In this document: positions 11,715 to 23,500 of the stretch, piece after piece
How positions within the stretch are numbered: position 1 is the first letter of the stretch
Layout: each line of letters opens with the position of its first letter
NCBI GenBank assembly: GCA_033065855.1
Contig: JAVXUO010001802.1
Span: 434,001 to 498,000 of the forward strand
Source of the DNA: Escallonia rubra
Taxonomy: Eukaryota; Streptophyta; Magnoliopsida; Escalloniales; Escalloniaceae
Reading direction: 5' to 3'
DNA: 64,000 nucleotides
Translations under genes and position numbers: made by a program
The notes under the pieces: model-generated
What the model saw: only the letters and a program-made list of their open reading frames with translations
Databases searched by the model: none
Told to the model about the DNA's origin: nothing

Positions 11715-11722
11715 CTATAAAA
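11715..11722 (+). promoter_or_regulatory. TATA box for the 11792 gene
   Basis: CTATAAAA lies 77 bp before the ATG, which leaves a leader of about 45 nt. No ATG occurs between the predicted start site and the chosen start codon. Confidence 0.55.
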
Positions 11723-11791
11723 CAAGACTCCTTCAAAGTCCAAACCTCTTTCAACCAAAAACACAAAGCTTGAAACAATCAAACAGACCCC

Positions 11792-12406
11792 ATGAAGAAG
11801 CTCTACAGCAAAGGCAAGATCCACCCATCACCAGCTCCGGCCATCACCAACCAGTTATCTTTGCTCCCGGCCGCAATCCTAACCCTCACCGCCGCGCTTT
11901 CCACCGAAGACAAACAAGTCTTGGCCTACCTCATCTCATGTTCAGGCGGCACCTCCAACTCCAACTTCTCCGGCCACCTCGACACCACCCCTAAGAGCGG
12001 AGGCACAGGTAGCGGTAGCGGTAGCGGCGGGGATCACCCTCCACAGTTCGAATGCAGCTGTTTTAGATGCTACATGAGTTTTTGGGTACGTTGGGACACG
12101 TCGCCTAACCGTCAACTGATACATGAAATCATTGATGCTTATGAAGATGGTTTGGAAACTCAGAAGAAGAAGAGTGTGAAGACCAAGAAAGAGAAAAGGA
12201 AGCGGGTTCGGAGCGTACCAGATGTTGGTCAAAAGCCAGGTTCAAGCGAACCCGGTTTGGTCCAAGATGCTCACCAAGGGAGTGGTGGCGGCGGTGGTGA
12301 AGTTGCGGGGGAAGAACAAGGTGGTGAAGTTGGGGTAGAAAAAGGGTCAGTGAGGAAACTAGTGAGTTTCCTTGGAGAGAGGATTTGGGGTCTTTGGGGA
12401 ATATGA
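11792..12406 (+). CDS. Conserved plant protein of unknown function, 204 residues, intronless
   Basis: I recognise the family as a widespread plant protein without assigned function. Its signature is an N-terminal MKKLYSKGKIHPSP, then a hydrophobic LSLLPAAILTLTAALSTEDK-type segment (about residues 22-42), then LAYLISCS. A Cys/Trp-rich block follows at about residues 86-115 (FECSCFRCYMSFWVRWD, then PNRQLIHEIIDAYED). The three cysteines of CSCFRC could bind metal or form disulfides, which is speculation. After it come a Lys/Arg-rich tract (KKKSVKTKKEKRKR, a possible nuclear signal), a Gly-rich linker and a short C-terminal helix ending ERIWGLWGI. The ATG is the first after a TATA box 77 bp upstream. 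The frame is intact with no intron, usual for the family. Localisation and role are unknown. Confidence 0.85.
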   Translation: MKKLYSKGKIHPSPAPAITNQLSLLPAAILTLTAALSTEDKQVLAYLISCSGGTSNSNFSGHLDTTPKSGGTGSGSGSGGDHPPQFECSCFRCYMSFWVRWDTSPNRQLIHEIIDAYEDGLETQKKKSVKTKKEKRKRVRSVPDVGQKPGSSEPGLVQDAHQGSGGGGGEVAGEEQGGEVGVEKGSVRKLVSFLGERIWGLWGI

Positions 12407-13267
12407 AACTTTTTGGTTTGTCAAGGAATTTAGGAAGTTGTAAATATATTTTCTTCTCTATGGTGAAGAAATTTTTCGCTTCTAAGTTCATTCCTCTTGT
12501 ACATGTTCATCCATCTATGTTAATAAGATGGATAGTTTTGGTTCCTTACAGATATAATTCATCTCCAGATTTCAATGAACTCTTTACTTAGTTGCCAAAT
12601 CTTGCTCATCTTAACGTGGGATGTCTCTTTGCTGTTATTGATTACTTGCCTTAAGAGTTTCTGGGTTTTCTTCGGATTGTTATGCATTAAGAGTGTGCTT
12701 GCCAATGGATCATTTCCTTGCCCTGATAATTGAGATCATGATTCATGCAACTATAGGTGACATCTTTCCCTTTTCTTTTTATGTTTTCTCCTTTTTTTAT
12801 TAATGTTCTTTGACAAAAGATTAGTGTGTAAACGTACAGAATTCACCACACTATTGCAAAGTCTTAGATTATGTTACTCACTGGAATAAAAGATGTGTCC
12901 CTCTTTTCTTGTTTCAAATGTTATTTGTTAATTAACGACGTAAATACCTGTTCCTTTGTACAAGAACCTGTCAAAGTTGCCAAAAGGTCAATATTGGGTG
13001 GTTGTTTGATCAACGACCATGGAAGAAAGACAAAGCTCGAATATGAAGACTTTGACTTTTCTACACTTTTTGACATTGAAACTCGTCCATCTTCCTGGTA
13101 TACGAGCTTGTTTCAACTTTAAACTTCAAAGATTGATAAATGGGGCAGCGTGTAGTAAGGTGTGGACATTTTCTTCCTCCCGTTTTATGCCTCGAACAAC
13201 AGTGGATCTTAAACGGCATTAGAAGAACTAGATATTGGCAAATTTTTTGGACACCAAGTGAAATTGT
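12407..13267. other. 3' flank and intergenic DNA
   Basis: This holds the probable 3' untranslated region of the preceding gene and AT-rich DNA up to the LINE remnant. Open frames at 12871-13343 overlap one another in several phases and match no family I recognise. Confidence 0.4.
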
Positions 13268-16200
13268 ATTTTTTTTTCCGAGAAAAAATGAGATATTTTA
13301 TTTAATTAACATGCAAAAGGTTGAGTCACACATCGTTGGATGACTCCCCTACTAGCATCGTTGTGCAGCTTTTAACAAAAAGATCGGCTCATGCTGCCAA
13401 AGATGGTATGCACGTTCCTAACCACCTGCTTTCTTAGCCATTTGATCCGCACAAAAGTTTGTTTCCTTGTAGAGCCAAGTACGTTTAAGTATAGCCATGC
13501 ATGCAATCAATAAGTGAAATGTCAAATAATGGGGCGGGGGGGTATTATGTAACAGTTAATAGACCACACTTATATCATCGATCTCCAAAATAATTTTAAG
13601 GTGATTTTGTTGCCAAGCAAGACAGAGCCGTCAGGGATTGCCCACCATTCCGCGGTGTGGCTATTTTGGGCGTGGAGCCTTCTAGAACATCCTATGATCC
13701 AACGGCTGCTCGAATCCTGAATAATAGCAACCGCACCAGCGTGACCTTTATGTTTGTTAACACTTCCATATGTGTTAAGTTTCACCCAGCCTTTCGGGGG
13801 AGGACTCCATTTGATGTGCCAAATAGATGAGTTAGGAGTATTGTAGAGGCGGTTTATAAAAAACATGTACCTTTGGCTAAGTTCGTAGTCTCCCGAATAA
13901 TGTCCATATCGTTTGGGAAAGGCACCTTAAGGATAGCGAGTTTATTTTGATGATGCCAAATAGCAGATAATTGGAAGTCAAAGAAGGTGGGCCACAAAAT
14001 GTTGTCAGGTCCAGCTGCGGATTGAAGATTTGCAAGGGATTTGCACCACATGTGGAGGGGAAAGTTTCAGTAACAGTGGCGAGCTTTCTTTGGAGCGATT
14101 ATTTGCCAGATAGCATAAATGATTGTGCATCGATGCAGGGCATGGTCAATAGTCTCCATTTTTTCGCAATTGTGAAGACAAAGTTTATTGGGGATCCACG
14201 AGAGCCGAGCTCGAACAAGAATGCCAAAGTGATGACTACATTTCCAAAGAAAGTGTTGAATGCATGGTGGTAGATTGAGATTGCAGATCCAGTGCCAAGT
14301 ATTTGTCAGGGTTGAGGTGGTAGAAACTAGAGATTTATAAGCGGAGGTAACCGAACACTCACCTCGCTCAAAAGGCCATATGAGAGCATCAGAAGGTTCA
14401 TGGTGAAGAGTGATCGGGACCTAATACCTGATTTGAAATGAACTGGGGTACTAGCAAATTAATTGCATGAGTATCCCATCTACGCCCCTGAATGACACTG
14501 CTAACTTTTTAATAGTCAGCGTGTTTAGGAATAGGTCTGATCATCTATGACCGAATGCTCCCCGTAGGAAGCCATTTATGGTTCCCAAAAGAAATGTTTG
14601 CCCCAGTACTTACCTGCCAATATATGGTGTTGTGCATTTTATCTTGCGCTCGAAAGTTGTTTCCAAAAACTAGAACCCGACCTTTTTTCCTTAGCCGCCC
14701 ATATAGACTCATGTGGAAAATATTTTACGTTGATGATTTTTGCCCACAGGGTGTCCGGTTTGGTCCACAACCGCCAAATTAGATTCATGAACATAGCAAG
14801 ATTCATGGTACTAGTTTTGCGGATGCCAAGGCCCCCTAACTCTTTCAGTCGAGAGATGGTGTCCCAACATATATAGTGCCATTTATGTTCGGTTTGCAGA
14901 GTGACCCCATAGGAAATTTTTACTTAATGTATCCAGATTGTTAGCAACTGTGATGGGGATCATATAGGCTTGCATAGAATAAATGGGGAGCACAGCTTTG
15001 ACAAGTGTAGCCTGACCAGCAAAAGATAGGTTTTTTATTTTTCAGGCCGCGAGATTGTTACGAGTTTTGTCCAAGATGTGAGTAAATTGGTCCTTAACGA
15101 TACGGCCGTGGTTTAGCGGGACTCTGAGATACGTTTCAAATTTGTCCATGAACGGGAGCTTGGTAGTGTGTTTGAAGTAGTGCCGAATGTCTCAACTTGT
15201 GTTTTTGGAAAATGGAATTTTTTATTTAGCCATATTAATATGGAGCCCCACACAAGAGCCGAAAGAGTTTAGCGTGTTCATGAAGCAATGACCGTTTTCC
15301 TTTTTAGTTCTTCCAAACAAAAGGATATCATATGCAAACATGCGGTGAGATATACTAATCCCCGAACGAGCCACCTTAATCGGCCTTATAAAATTTGCCT
15401 CCTCGGCCTAATTTATGAGGATAGATAATTCATTTAGATAAAGAATAAAGAGATAAGGTGATAAAGGGTCGCCTAGTCGGAGATCACATGAAGGTGTAAA
15501 GAAGTCTACCGGTTTTCCATGCCAAAGAACGGCATACTGCACCGTTGAAACTCAGTTCATGATCAGATTGATGGTCTCGCTTGGAAAGCCCTTTTTTTAA
15601 AGAGTGATAAATCCCAAGATAGATGGTCATAAGCTTTTTCAAGATCCAGCTTTGCGATGAAAAGCGCTTATTTTCCTTTTTTATGTCAAATAGTATAAAG
15701 AAGTTCGTTGGCAATAATGATATTATCGGCCGCATGCCGCCCTTTGAGAAAACTAGCCTAGTTCGGATGGATGATTTTATCGATGATCGATCTCAGTCTG
15801 TTAACGAGAATGCAAGGAGATAATTTTGTAGCTCGTATTACATAGACTAATAGGCTGGAAGTGGGACACAGATTCTGGGCACTGTTGCTTAGGTGTAAGA
15901 TAGATATTTGTTTTGTTTATGTCCAATGAGATCGACTAAGAGCAGAAACAAGCCTTGACTAATGAGCATATGTCAAGGGCAAAGGTGTCTTAAAACTTTT
16001 GGAACACCCCCAGATGAAAACCGTCCAGGCTCGGGACTTTGTTAGGGCCCATGTTGAATAGAGCATTTTGAATTTTACTATCAATGGGATATATTTTAAC
16101 TGTTGGTAGTCTCGACACTCCCTGTGGTCCACTGGACAATTTTGAGGAGGATTTAAGTTTGTCTGGTTGTGAACTTGGAAGTCACTTTTAAAGTGGTTTA

Positions 16201-16840
16201 TGAAAATAAGTGAGTGTTCTGGTCTCCTTCACAGGCCCAGTGAATTTTGGCGCGAAGTTTCCAGTACTCATGTTCTTGGACCAAGATGGAATGGTACTGA
16301 TCCTGTAGATAAGCCTCTAGGTTTAACAAAAATGGGGAAGTTTGGTGGGGAAGGCTTTTCTGTATGCCTGCTAGTCAAGCTAATATTTGTTTCTTTTTCC
16401 TGAAAATATCCCCGAAAGTGTATTGATTCCATCCCCTGAGACATTGAGAATGGACTTGAACTTTAGTTAAAAAAAATCCAAGAGATTTAAGATGGGAGTG
16501 TTCTAAGTTATATTTATCGTCGGTTTTAGAGACGGGTGTGAGAACCAAGCCGATTCAAAATGAAAAGAGTTTTGACGGCTATCTCTAGAACGAGCTAGCA
16601 TTTGTGCACAAGAGGATAAGGTGGTGGTCTAAGTGAATCCTTTGGAGGTGAATAACTTGCATTTTCGAGAATCTCTGGATCTAGGAATCAGGGGCCAAAG
16701 CAAGTTCAATGCGTTCAAGAATGTGATTAGTTTGAAGGAAAAGCTTGGATCGTTAAGAAAGTGGACGGATACCCCTGACGGAAAAGCTTGGATCGTTAAG
16801 AAAGTGGACGGATGCCCTTACTAGTTGCAAATTTGGAGTT
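13268..16840 (-). pseudogene. Decayed LINE (L1-type) with endonuclease, RT and RNase H remnants
   Basis: Read on the minus strand from right to left, the expected L1-type order appears. The end of an endonuclease domain lies at about 16550-16700 (VIHLQRIHLDHH, matching the conserved LP-R-SDH-P region). Reverse transcriptase remnants lie at about 14800-16400, then a zinc-finger region at about 14000-14300, and an RNase H domain at 13570-13866 (PPPKGWVKLNTYGS, then AVAIIQDSSSRWIIG). A T-run at about 13269-13277 would be the 3' poly(A). Many stops and frameshifts separate the pieces. Two catalytic aspartates are lost: the RT box near 15314-15343 reads FAYDILLFG where FADDILLFG is expected, and RNase H has NTYGS where NTDGS is expected. 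It is a dead copy. The 5' end is approximate. Confidence 0.8.
16737..16820. repeat. 43-bp tandem duplication
   Basis: GGAAAAGCTTGGATCGTTAA and the following bases through GTGGACGGAT occur at 16737 and again at 16780, a period of 43 bp with one mismatch near the end. It lies close to the presumed 5' end of the LINE. Confidence 0.75.
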
Positions 16841-17063
16841 ACAGGCTCTTATGTGTAAAAATTAAACTTTGGGACCCTTAATTGAGACTTTGTGGTAGTT
16901 CCAGGGTACCTACGTGTATTTGACCCAAATAGTAAACGTACAGAAAAAACTGAAAAAAGAAATATGGAAAAAAATTAAAAGTACGCAATCCGATTTTAGA
17001 ACTGAATACTAGAATCTGGAAAACAAAATACAAAATATGGAAAAAAATATCGTAAACATACAG

Positions 17064-18176
17064 CCCCTTAACGTTCTAGGCAAAATTGTCAGGGATAAAA
17101 TTGTCCGAATGGGTTTAATTTTTTTTTCTTCTCTTTTTTCTCTTTCTCTTTTTCATTTCTTATTCTTCTTTAACCACAACACATAGTCACACAACCACTA
17201 ACCGGACTTATCTTTTGGGTAGAGACAGTGGCGATTTCGAGAAGATCGATGCCAAACACATCGTTGTCTTTGATTTAGAATTCCACCTGCGAGGCATGGT
17301 GCCAAAGGAGATCTTGAAGTGCTCGTTCCATACAGGATTCTCCGAGTTGGAGATCATGTGGGTGTGGCCAACGGTGGCACCGCTGATTGCTCACCCTACG
17401 CCCACCACTACCAATATCATGCCATCGCCACGGCCAACCAATACTGGTAGTCTCAACCCTTCACCACTCAGCACCGCCGGCCACCGCTTTCTCACAGCCA
17501 CAATCACCATTCATACCTACAACATGTCACTATTTCTATACAACCCCTTAAACCCATTCTTATATGCTGCAAGCAATTTTTGAAAATAGGCCCAAGCCCT
17601 AGCTCGCTTCTTCTGTACTCCTCATTAAGTTCGACCGCTCCCAGGATCGCATCCACGCTTGTAACACCTCACCCCTATGTTAATTGGGATTTTGGGAATT
17701 GGTATTTTGAATTATCACCGATTAATGGATTTTGAATTGGGATTTTGAATTGTCACTGATTAATGGATTCCGATTGAGGTGGTGGAGGAGGGGGTTTAGG
17801 GGCGACAGGGCAACACCAATAATGGTGATCGGGGGAGACAACGTTGGGGGGGAGGAGCTTACAAAATGTGATGGGGGAGAAGGAGTTGGACGACGAGTTT
17901 GGGAAGGTGGAGATGTTGGTTTCGGTAACGGCGCTGTTTAGGTTTATTAGTGGGCTCGGTTTGGAAACTGAGATGGTGAGGGGCAGTGGTTGCTGCTGCC
18001 ATCTGAAGTAGCCCAAACCTGATCTCTTTGTGTGTGTGTGTGTGTTCTTCCCAATCGGCTCCTCTTGTGATAGAGAACGGATCTAATTGTATTAGTGTCT
18101 ATAATTGATTTAAGATCCAAAAGGTTTATTGATCCCAGGGGTGAAGGAAGTATGACCACTTTACTAATAGTTAAAT

Positions 18177-18226
<50 letters not shown>

Positions 18227-18470
18227 TGTGTGTGTGTGTGTGTGTATTTCAGCTGCTGGGTAGGGATTGGGTAAAGGTTGGTTGGGTAGGGAGGGTGATA
18301 GGTTAGGGGGCGGGTAATGGGAGTGGAATGGAGGGGCAAGTGGTTGTGTGACTGTGTGTTGTGGCTGAAGAAGAATGAGAAATAAAAAAGAGAAAAAGAG
18401 AAGAAAAAATAATTAAACCCGCCCCCCGGCCAATTTTATTCCTGACAGTTTTGCCTAGAACATTAGGAAT
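17064..18470. mobile_element. Long-TIR element, Mutator-like
   Basis: About 140 bp at 17064-17205 is repeated in inverted form at about 18330-18470. Shared blocks include GTTCTAGGCAAAA, GTCAGG and a CTTTTTC-rich tract followed by CACAACACA. The interior has no transposase. It holds a Pro/Thr-rich-looking stretch (17380-17530) and a TG/AG microsatellite. Outside the TIRs, 16845-16930 and 18528-18603 resemble each other in direct orientation, so the true ends and target duplication are unclear. Confidence 0.6.
18177..18245. repeat. Compound microsatellite (TG)n(AG)n(TG)n
   Basis: The tract is TG repeats, then about 15 AG units, then TG repeats, roughly 69 bp in all. It lies inside the long-TIR element at 17064-18470. 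Confidence 0.95.
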
Positions 18471-18681
18471 TTGGATAGAAATCCTTACTTATTGCGAAAT
18501 TAAAAATGCAAACCATTTTCTGTAAAAAATTGAACATTTGGACCTTCAGATAAAATTTTGGGGTACTTTTGCGGTACTAAATACTAAATGTATTTAACTC
18601 GACAAATTATGAGGCTTTTTAGTTATAAATGAAGCTTGGAGAAGCATGTGACTCAGTGTAGAAATAGACATTCAAAAAAAT

Positions 18682-18909
18682 GTTAATTACAAAACTGTCA
18701 CATGAGGTTTACACATTTTTGCACTTTACTCCCCGTATTTATAACTTTTGTAATAATGTTTTTCGAGGTTGACAAAACCATTGTAAACAGCTCCAAAATT
18801 GGACGACCGTTCAATTTTGGACGTTAAGTCCTCATGTGCGGTACACATGCCATTTTGACATGGGCAAATTTGTAAATTTGCCTACCCCATCTTCCATTTA
18901 TCACTCTGT

Positions 18910-18950
<41 letters not shown>

Positions 18951-19948
18951 ATGCGGCAAAACCCTTAAGCTTGACTCTTTACGGAAATTAACAATCACAA
19001 GGCTCCTACTTTTCCACTGCTGCTTCTTGGAACTCCTGCTCGCTTTGGTCGAAATTCGCCTCGACAAACCAACAAAAGAGCTGCTCAAATCCAACGATCC
19101 AACCGGCCTCCACGGCAAAGGCTTTTTAATGACTAAAGCTGATGATGTCCATGCATCCACACACAAACACGGACCAGTATGTGAATCCACCACGGATGAA
19201 CCCATCACAGATATAGCCCCCACCATTCTCATGAAACACTAAGTTATGAATAACCCACCAAAAAGATCACTGTTTTTTTTCTTCTTCTAAGAATGTGTAA
19301 AACCAAACCAAGTGAGTTGGAGATTAAAGAAAATAGCAGAAGCAGAGATGGTGGGTTGTCCAAGAAAGTGGGGATTGACAAGTGTGTGTGGTCAAAGATT
19401 CATGAACCTGGATGAAAAAAGGTGCGTAGATTTTGGTTGGAAGCTTGAGAACGAAGGTGTTGTGTGGGTTTTAAAAAAAGGAATCGTGTGGAACACCAAC
19501 CAGAATTATTTTGAGGCCCAAATTGCTCCGGCTAGAAAAAGGCTTGATGATTTGAGTTCAAAAATCAAAGCACTTTTTTCTACCTTCTTAGATTCTTTAC
19601 TCACCCTTCGACGGTTGTTCCATTTTGGTGGCGCCGGTGGACATTTCCACGCATCAAGATCCCGCTGTGCTCTTCCAACGTGAAACATTCGTTCAACCAA
19701 GAGAGAGAGAGAGGGAGATGAATAGAGTGAGAAATGGAAGATGGGGTAGGCGAAATTACAAATTTGCCCATGCCAAAATGGCATGTGCATTGCACATGAG
19801 GACTTAACGTCCAAAAATGAACGGACGTCCAATTTTTGAGTTGTTTGCAATGGTTTTGTCAATCTCGGTGGACATTATTGCAAAAATTGTAAATACGGGG
19901 AGCAAAGTGCAAAAACGTGTAAACCTCAGGGACAGTTTTGTAATTAAC
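18682..19948. mobile_element. Mutator-like element with about 260-bp TIRs and 9-bp TSD
   Basis: The left arm 18682-18944 and right arm about 19694-19948 are long inverted repeats. Both outer ends read GTTAATTACAAAACTGTC, and the arms end in CT/GA microsatellites. Flanks are CAAAAAAAT (18673-18681) and CCAAAAAAT (19949-19957), a 9-bp duplication with one mismatch, which is diagnostic for Mutator-like elements. The 750-bp interior has no transposase. A minus-strand open frame (18945-19232) is rich in Ser, Arg and Lys (SSSFVGLSRRISTKASRSSK) like a plastid transit peptide, so captured host sequence is possible but unproven. Confidence 0.85.
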
Positions 19949-19957
19949 CCAAAAAAT

Positions 19958-20544
19958 AATAAAAGGAGTTTCAGGTTTAGATAATCAATACTTAAACGTC
20001 CAGTTGACTAAAAAAATGTATTAAACATGTTTTTAGGCAAACTCATAGCACCACGTGACATGATTTGAACCATTTAGTTTACCAAAATGTTCTACCTATA
20101 CAGGGAACAAATTTTATCGGTACAACAACAATAAACGCTACCAGTTGAATGACAACGATTCGCTTGACGAGGTAGAAATGTAAACAGGAAGTTTTCTTCT
20201 CACGTGGGTCGATAAAAAAGGTTTTCACAATGTACTACTCCATAAAACACTAATGAATGGCAAAAAAAAATTCAATCAATTAGGCTAACATAGGTAACAG
20301 TAACACCAACAAACTTTTCATAAAGAATACACTGAAAACAATCACAAGCCCAGACCAGGCCCAAGGAGGTCAAACAATAGCCCTTGAACCAAACCCGATT
20401 AGCCCAATCAATCAGTGGGCTGGACTCCTTCTCTCGTCAAATGGGCCAACCATGACTGAACACTTTCGAGACGGTAACACTCCCGGCGCAAAGTAGCCCC
20501 TCCGCCAAGAACCGGCGCACTCCACCACTCTTCCCACCACCAAA
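19958..20544. other. Upstream region of ZW10
   Basis: AT-rich DNA becomes GC-richer after about 20400, probably the promoter and 5' leader of the ZW10 gene. I see no clear TATA box, as is common for housekeeping genes. Confidence 0.45.
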
Positions 20545-23500
20545 ATGGACGTGCTCTTCAACTCAATCGACGTGCGGGACCTCCTCCCCTCGCACGACCT
20601 GGACGAATCCTCACCGCTCTCGGCCCCCGATCTCCGCCTCCTCACTGACCGCCTCCAAGTCCGCAGCCTCCACATCCAGTCCAAGGTCCGCCAGTACATC
20701 CTCTCCCACCACCACGACTTCTCCACCCTCTTCGCGCAGTGTTCCGACGCCGTTTCGAGATCCGAACACCTCTCAGGTCAAGTCTCGGAACTGCTCGGTC
20801 TAATCTCGGACCGCCCCATCGACGTCGAGATTAAGGGCGTGATCGAGGAGATTGGGAGGAAGAGGAGGGAGGCGAGGGAGATTAAGGAGTTACTGGAGTT
20901 GGTGAGGGCGATTTCGGAATTGAGTGAGAGGTTGAGGTTTGTTAGGGAGGAGGTTAGGGCAGGAAGGGTGGTTGAGGCGGCGTCGGCGTTGAGGAGACTG
21001 AAGGAGGTGTTGAGAATACAGGACAATGTGGCGGCGGCTGAGGAGGGAGAACCGGTGGTGTATGCTTTGTTGAGAAAGGAGTGGACGGATTGCTTCGAGG
21101 AGGTATCGATATATACTCTCCGTTTCATAATTTTTGTCCTATTTGGTTTTTTTTTTTTTGGGAACTTCTAATATAGAATTCGACGATCCAAGCATGAATT
21201 AAAACTCCAACCGTAGTTGCTTGTCAACTCAGTAGCTTTTGACAAGTTAAGCTAGGTAAACAGTGACCAGAAATTCCAAACATTGAATTCAACTTAAGAA
21301 GTAACGATAAACCAGATAAGAATGACAATTGGTATCGAGGTTTACTTGCTCAAATTCTAGTCTAGGAATTCGCATGAAATCAAGGCCGACTAAAATAGTG
21401 AAACATTGAGGAAAAGAAAATCTCTTGTAGAACAATGTGCCTTTTACAAGGACATATTCGAACATAGCCTTATTGGTACTATTAAATGTCAGTGACTTTG
21501 TTGATATTATTTCCATTTTTCATCTTAAATGACTGAAACATTCAATGTCAGGTAACAGGAAAACTTTTAGTTTTACACTGTATGATTCTTGTGTAAGAAG
21601 GAAGCTAAGTTTGGGACAACATTTGCAATTAATTCTGGTTATGTTTTTGGTCATTTCTGAGCTATATGTTGTTGATTTATTTGAGACTGTGATATTGTTT
21701 TTAGAGGAATTGGATTTGGGTTTGTAGATACAAGAGGTGCTGGTGAGGTTTATGGAGAGTGCTGTGAGGTTCGAGCAGCAATCTAATCTGGTTCGGGTGA
21801 AATATCGTGCTAGTGTAAAAGAAATTGATGGGCTCGAGCTTCACACAGTTTTGGAAGCAATGGAGGTCAGTTTAGTGTATGCCATAAATGATATTTTTCT
21901 GGTACAAGCAAAATGATTGTACTTCTGAATTAGGCAATCTAATTGTATCCTTAGATCAGTTTTATGTTGTGAAATGATACGTTTTTCCCTGTTTGTTGTT
22001 TTTCACATTGTTGGACATTTTGTTCTACATTTGAGATAGATTGGATATTATCTCAGAATACCTTATACCACAACATGCAAAATGAAACTTTGATACCCAA
22101 TACATATCTCAATTTTGGCAACTATTAACAGAATTTATATCCCCTCGACTTTATAATGATGCAGCGACCTGAATTAAATCTGCCACTAGATAAAAAGAGA
22201 ATTCTTCAACACGACGACGGAAGAAACAGAGAATGATAATAAAGAAACGCTTTAAAATGAATCCTTTGTTTTTCAAGCACCCGTTTTGCCTAATACATAA
22301 ATGCAAATAGTACTAAGCAAAATAAGAACATAATTGCTCCTGATTAAATAGTTTCGCATCTTATACAAAGTTGTCAAATGTTTATGTAATCGCTACCTGA
22401 AACATATTAGTTTCTTTCTTTGCAAGCAAATAATGATAGAGATGCTATTTTCATGCCTCAATATCTTGTTCAGGGAACGGAGTAAAGCTGCTTGATTTTG
22501 CCTTATTTTCTGCACAGGTGGTTGGCATTCTAGATTATGGGCTCGCTAAAGTAGCAGACTTATTTATCAAGCATGTCATCACTCCAGCAGTGAACCATGT
22601 ACCTCATATTTCATTTGTGGAAGAACTGAATCAAGACTCCAAAAGTACCACAGAAGTGGTTCTGAAGATGGTCCTATCTTCTGATCTTAAGGTAATTTTT
22701 TGTGGACAGTTGTTGCATTCTAGTTTCTCTAATTTAGGTGGAAAATGGTGAACCTAATAGACTTGGTGATGAAGTCATTAATAATTTATCTTTTTTTTTA
22801 AATATCTACAGGGTGATGATGTTGGTGGTGAAACTATTTTTTCAAGCATTGTTCAGATTGTGAAATTTATCTATCACACCTTATGCTTCAAAAGTGGTCC
22901 ATGGATGCAATGTTTTGGAAGATTAACTTGGCCAAGGATGTCAGAGTTGATTATTTCCAATTTCCTTTCCAAGGTTTATTTCAAAATCACTGTTCCTTCC
23001 CCATGCCTTCATGCCTTGATGGAGAGAATGTAGTTATTGTCTCACTTATATTATCAAATCAAATTTCATACTCTAAATAGTACCAGAAATGATGATTGAT
23101 TTTTTCATCAAGACGAAGAGTTTTTTGTATTAGCCACACCTCGTTCTTTCGTGCTTATATGGCTTTTAGATTGAGAATCGTACTTATAAGTAGCAGACTA
23201 AGAAGCATATAACCTCTTCAACCATTTATAAAGTCTTGTAGTCTAATGGTGTGTTTGGGACTCTATCGGCCTTGCATAAAATAGCCTTCTAAAAGCAGCT
23301 TTTAGCTGATTGACTTTGCAGAGAGACATTGGTGAAATGTCCTTTTAGAAGAAGTACCTCCAAGGTACCTTGAGAGGGCCCTTTTTTGCTTCCCGTGAAA
23401 AATTTACCAAGCATCCATTACGATTTTTGGATAAGGCCTTTAGACTTGAAAAGCCTTTCTAGAAGCCCTTTCAAACATCAAGCTCAGCCACTTTTTTAGA

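Noticed and set aside
17732..18339. Open frames with Ser-Leu and Thr-His runs
   Set aside because: They are translations of the TG/AG microsatellite and G-rich flanks within a transposon.
19312..19683. 123-codon plus-strand frame as a host gene
   Set aside because: It lies wholly inside the Mutator-like element and shows no domain; at most it is captured sequence.
23254..23500. Possible MITE in ZW10 intron 4 (GTGTGTTTGGG-like start)
   Set aside because: The ends are only weakly complementary and no target duplication was visible.
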